From assembly GCA_023374025.1 (NCBI GenBank), contig SIJG01000026.1:1552926-1616925 (forward strand): DNA of 64,000 nucleotides, written 5' to 3'. This document shows, one piece after another, positions 59,968 to 64,000 of the stretch. This DNA is from Heterodera schachtii (lineage: Eukaryota; Nematoda; Chromadorea; Rhabditida; Heteroderidae). Every line of letters starts with the position of its first letter. The first letter of the stretch is position 1. Both the position numbers and the translations under genes were made by a program. The notes beneath the pieces are model-generated. The model had not been told where the DNA came from, did no database searches, and saw only the letters and a list, made by a program, of their open reading frames with translations.

Positions 59968-62207
59968 TTATACAATTTATAATAGATTATAATGAAAATA
60001 AAATGAGAAAAAGAAATATAGTTATTCCATAGAAAAGACATAATAGCTTAATATATTTATAAAGAATGAAGTGAAATAACCAGCAACAACTAAAAAGTGT
60101 GCGACTAAACGCTGATTGCTAATTTAAACAATGATAAGACAAATTTGTGCCTATAAACTTCTCATTTGCTTGGAATTGAAAGAACACATAATAAGAACGC
60201 ACACGGCGCCACAAAAGTTTTAAAACTAAATTTAATATAATTTTCTCTAAAATAAGAAATTTATATAAAAAATTAATGCGAATTTAGCACGGAAATTTTA
60301 ATTTTGGAGGTGTCGATAAGATGCAAAAAAACATGCCAGAATAAAATAAGGCAATTATCCCAAAAAATACGAAGGAGTGACATCACCTATCAGGCCTTTT
60401 AAAAAATATAAAAATAAATATATAAAATTAAAATACAAAATAACAAAGATCATCATAAATATTGGTAATGAAATAATAAATATTAATCGAAGATAATAAA
60501 AATTTTTACATTTCATAAAAGATTAGCGGCTCTTCAAAAAGTTTTAAAATTTTAGTTATAAAACTTGTATACAGATAATAAAATTTTCAATGAATATATA
60601 TGAGTAATTGATACAAAAAGAAAATATAGTTAACAATAAAATAATAATAAATAAATCTTTATCTAAACAAAACACAAAAAAGCAAAAATCATGTAATTAA
60701 ATACTGATATTGATTGAAACTCATTTATTTAAGATCAAATTAAAAATTATTATAATTTAGAAAAAGAAAAAAATTTGTAAAAAACACAAAAACAAGATAA
60801 GCTTAAATAAAATTTGTAAGTATTATAAGAAATATTTAAAAACAAAGCATCTATTAACATAAAAAAGTATTAAAATTTAATGATTGTTTATTTTGGTACA
60901 AAAAATAATTATTCATTTTTAAAACCCAAATAAAAATTCATAGAAATCAAATTATCAGTTGAAAATAATAAAAGTTTGGTTTAATTACCCTAGTTCGTTC
61001 ATGATCCCATACGTGGGAGAGATTTGAATAAAAAATAACTGCAACAAATTAATTTTTAAAATTACGATAATTTTATAAAAATTTTTTTAAAAATATTTTT
61101 ATTTTTAAGCAGAAAGATATTTTTTGATCATTAAATTTCTTAATAAATTAATGTTTTTATTCTATTAAAAATTTTTATGGAGTAAAACATATAAGACATA
61201 ACTTAATTTTGCTCAGTAAATGATTATAAAATTTTATAATTTATTTGGAATAAGCAAGATTTTTAAACCTAAAATTTTAACAAGAAAAAAAAACTTTAAA
61301 TTTTGACTATAAATGAATATATTGAACTAATAGGCAAAAAAGTATATTCCTCAAAATCCGTTATCTAATGTTTGTTTTAGAGTTGTATTACACTCATTTT
61401 TTATTTCAATTCTAAAACAAAAAAATAAAAATTTGCAAATTAAATTCAAATATATAAATAACTCTAAAAATAAATTGTGTATAATAATGACATGAACACT
61501 TCAATTTGATTTTGCTGTTTGCGTGATAAAAAAAATAAATTAAATTTATTATATATGCCAAAATTAAAATAAATTTTAAATTTTATTTTGCATTAATGAT
61601 GAACCGCAGAAATTTTTTTTATTATAATTAACTATGTAATAATGATATGTATTAATGTGTCGAATTAAACAATTACTGTCATAATAGAAATTCAAAACAT
61701 CAAATTAGAAAAATATTAATGATGACTTAAATAGAAAATTATCTCGTTTTGATTTGCAATAAATAAAGATTTGTAAAAAAATGTTAGTACGTTGGAAGAA
61801 TTTAAAGCAATTTCATTGGCTAGTTTTATAAATTAAAGACAATAAATAACAATTTTTTAAAATATAAGACGCAAATAATGAAAAACATATTGATAACTTG
61901 AATAACATATTAACGATAATTCATTCTCCAAATTCATTCAAAAACATATTAAATCTCGATTTAATAAAAATATAGAAGAAAATTTAATAATAAACTTCTC
62001 AATTCTGATTCGTTTGATTTTAAAATAATAGAATTAATTATATTATACAAAAAAATACTTGTAGAATTCAATTACCCTTACGAAGGGGGAAGAACGAGAA
62101 AAAAATATTTGTTTAAAGCAAAAGTCAAAATGCAAATGTAAAAACGATCATATTTAATAAAAACATATAATAATTGCTTTAATTTAATAAGTCGAATCAC
62201 TACTGAT
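59968..62207. other. Gene-free A-rich DNA
   Basis: No exon or repeat recognised. TCCCATACGTGGGA near 61003 is a small hairpin. Confidence 0.5.
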
Positions 62208-62790
62208 TAGGGTTCGAGCCCCGTGGAGCGGGGATAACTTTTGCAGGGGTGGGGATGGCGGGGGTAAGAGTCGCAGGGGCGGTGGCGGGGGCACGAATTA
62301 GCTACAAAAAATCTCACAAAAAATATTTTTAGAGTGAGTGATTTCTTTGGCTCCACATTCCTTTATTCGTTAATCGCCTTGATTCAATTTATTTTGACAT
62401 AAATTGCACAGATTTTGACTAAAAAATAACCAATTTTAAGGATTTTTGGGTATTTTTTTTAAGAAAAAATAGTTTTTTTTTTTTGGTGGGCCGCCGTGCC
62501 GATAAGGGCGAATTTGAATTTTAAATTTATTTAATAGATATTCATCAAAAAATTAAATAAATTTTCGTTTTTTAGCTATATTAAATTATGATTTACTCAA
62601 GGAAAATTGGAACTCAGATTTTTTAAAATTTTTTTCTTGCGGCAGCGCCGGGAAAATTTTTTGAAAATTTGAATGCAATTTGTTAACAAATTTTAAACAA
62701 AAAATGATCAAAATTTGCGATCTTGGGCTAATTTTTAAGAAAAAGATTTAAATTTTGGGGTCGGCGCTGCCGATAGGCACCGCCGGAGAA
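62208..62790 (+). mobile_element. Hairpin-core element h with G-rich array
   Basis: Left edge TAGGGTTCGAGCCCCG at 62208, then a G-rich array (62224-62295) with five runs of four or more G, then hairpin-core material three times: degenerate at 62491-62510, partial at 62640-62652 and good at 62762-62786 (CGGCGCTGCC, GATA, GGCACCGCCGG). Between the last two lie TTTGTTAACAAATTTT and TTGCGATCTTGGGCTAA, as in element b at 17.9-18.0 kb. Confidence 0.55.
62762..62786 (-). repeat. GC hairpin core
   Basis: Arms CGGCGCTGCC and GGCACCGCCGG around GATA; inverse orientation relative to the 42.6-kb cores. Confidence 0.75.
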
Positions 62791-63772
62791 AATTTTAAGA
62801 ATTTATATGAATTTTATTAGAACTTATTTGTTAGCCAAATTTTTCAGAAATTTTCCTCTTTTAGATGCAAATAAGGCAATACTCCCAAATCAGTACATTT
62901 CTTAGAAACAAGAACATAAAGAAACCTTGTATTAATAAGAAAAAAAAAGGAAAACGTCAACCGGTGCTAATGATGAAACACAATCTACTAAATATAAGCA
63001 AAATTTACTTTATTTCATAAAAATTTCTCAAGATGGTTAAAAAATTCAAAATACTTTAAATTTTTTGCCTTATATCCCACGAATATGGCTTTGTCAATAA
63101 TTCGGGACAAAACATTATCAACAATTAAATGTATTTAGTTTTTAAAAAATAGTTTTGTTTTCTATTTTTGTTTGATAATTAAAAAAATCGATAAGCAATT
63201 ATCTAATAAAAATGCATTTAATTTAATAAATTTTAAAATTGTTAATGATTTTAATTTAATAATTAAATTATATGGTAGGAATAGTTTATTTAGGAATAGT
63301 TTATTTTGATTAAGTTTTGTTTTCAGATAATTTTTTCAATCAATTTCTCGTAACCACATTAGTTTGCAAAGCACAAATGACTTGTCGCAAGTCTTCTTTC
63401 TATCTTAGTTAAGTTTTATGAATTCATGAATTTAAATAATGTGGAATCGTCGTTTCTTTAAATTTTTATTAATTTATATTTTTTATTTTTTAAATTTATC
63501 TTATCATTTAGTTATGAATTTATTCTACTATTAATCTTTTTTTTCGTTTATTCAATATGTAATTAGTTTGGTGTAATAACAGGATTTTTTTCGCATTTAT
63601 TACCTATTTTTACGGATATTATTTGATGAGTAATTACATTTTCTCCTTTTTAACGGGAGGTTAATGCCGATTTGTGCATTTCCGTATTCAAAATAAAGTT
63701 AAATTTAAATGATGATTAAATAATAAATGTAAAAAATAAATTAAATAATTACACATTTTCATAACAAATGAC
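62791..63772. other. No feature seen
   Basis: AT-rich DNA; GGAATAGTTTATTT occurs twice in a row near 63278-63305. Confidence 0.45.
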
Positions 63773-64000
63773 TAGGGCCGTAACTTTTAGTGAAAAAACT
63801 TTTTTTTTGCTCAATTGTTTTGAAGAAAGGAGCTCAAAAAACGCATTTCTGCATTAAAATTTTTCGATTCTGACGTCATTATCGGTCACTAGAAATCACT
63901 ATTTTGGCGACTTCGTCACTAAAATAGTTAAAAATCACTATTTTGGCGTTTTGTCACTATTTTTTCACTATTTCGGCATTTTTTGGAAAATTCCTTAACA
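63773..64000 (+). mobile_element. CACTATTTTGGCG-array element (i), cut by window end
   Basis: Starts TAGGGCCGTAACTTTTAGTG. From about 63880 it carries CACTATTTTGGCG or CACTATTTxGGC units to the window edge. By analogy with the other elements a hairpin core may follow beyond 64000. Confidence 0.4.

Noticed and set aside
62208..62240. GGTTCGAGCCCC, a match to the tRNA T-arm or polymerase III B box
   Set aside because: No acceptor stem, D-arm or anticodon arm can be built upstream; the stretch is the beginning of the G-rich array.

Overview
The window looks like nuclear DNA of a small-genome eukaryote, most likely a nematode and possibly a plant-parasitic tylenchid such as a root-knot nematode. 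By eye it is close to 80% A+T. Its genes have many introns, mostly 42-55 bp, and the mobile DNA is of animal type: a Ty3/gypsy retrotransposon, hAT-like transposons and foldback elements. No bacterial signals are present (no operons, ribosome-binding sites or CRISPR). The organism is inferred from gene architecture and is uncertain.

Genes are very sparse. Two host genes can be modelled. (1) 19379-22135 (+) is an eight-exon mannitol 2-dehydrogenase-type polyol dehydrogenase with its catalytic residues intact, but with one base missing in exon 3 and a GC-AG first intron. The family is known mainly from bacteria and fungi, so horizontal transfer is a reasonable suspicion. (2) 24522-25357 (-) is a seven-exon gene for a secreted protein of 181 residues, with a signal peptide, a lysine-rich middle and an acidic tail. 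Every intron is phase 1. A lone 26-codon exon-like block lies at 44624-44701.

Mobile DNA: 32421-37475 (-) is a complete Ty3/gypsy element with identical 272-bp LTRs, a 5-bp target duplication, gag and an uninterrupted pol in a +1 frame relationship. It is therefore young. A decayed element of a different Ty3/gypsy family lies at about 58496-59967 (+) and keeps a 178-bp 3' LTR. A hAT transposase scrap lies at 13498-13701 (-).

The least explained signal is a dispersed family of short GC-rich hairpins: about 11-bp arms around a TATC or GATA loop, next to a GTTAACAGATTTT-like block. It recurs at about 14.94, 18.02, 42.65, 42.83, 43.72, 53.02, 55.26, 62.49 and 62.76 kb. Most copies sit inside elements whose outer ends start YAGNG and carry a short tandem array. 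The array motif differs at every locus while the interior is shared. I read these as non-autonomous hAT-like (or Helitron-like) elements with fast-changing subterminal arrays.

Region by region: 0-13.5 kb is gene-free; 13.5-18.2 kb holds a hAT relic and two hairpin elements; 18.7-25.4 kb holds the two host genes; 22.6-29.4 kb and 38.7-41.1 kb are two copies of an old segmental duplication with a much younger 0.5-kb core; 32.4-37.5 kb is the retrotransposon; 42.4-45.3 kb is a nested foldback and hAT-like cluster; 45.4-52.7 kb is gene-free and A-rich; 52.7-56.4 kb is a tandem duplication of about 1.5 kb containing hairpin elements, a CT minisatellite and a 5S-like insert; 58.5-60 kb is the Ty3 relic; 62.2-64 kb has more hairpin-type elements. 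The gene-free DNA alternates between T-rich and A-rich blocks on the plus strand.
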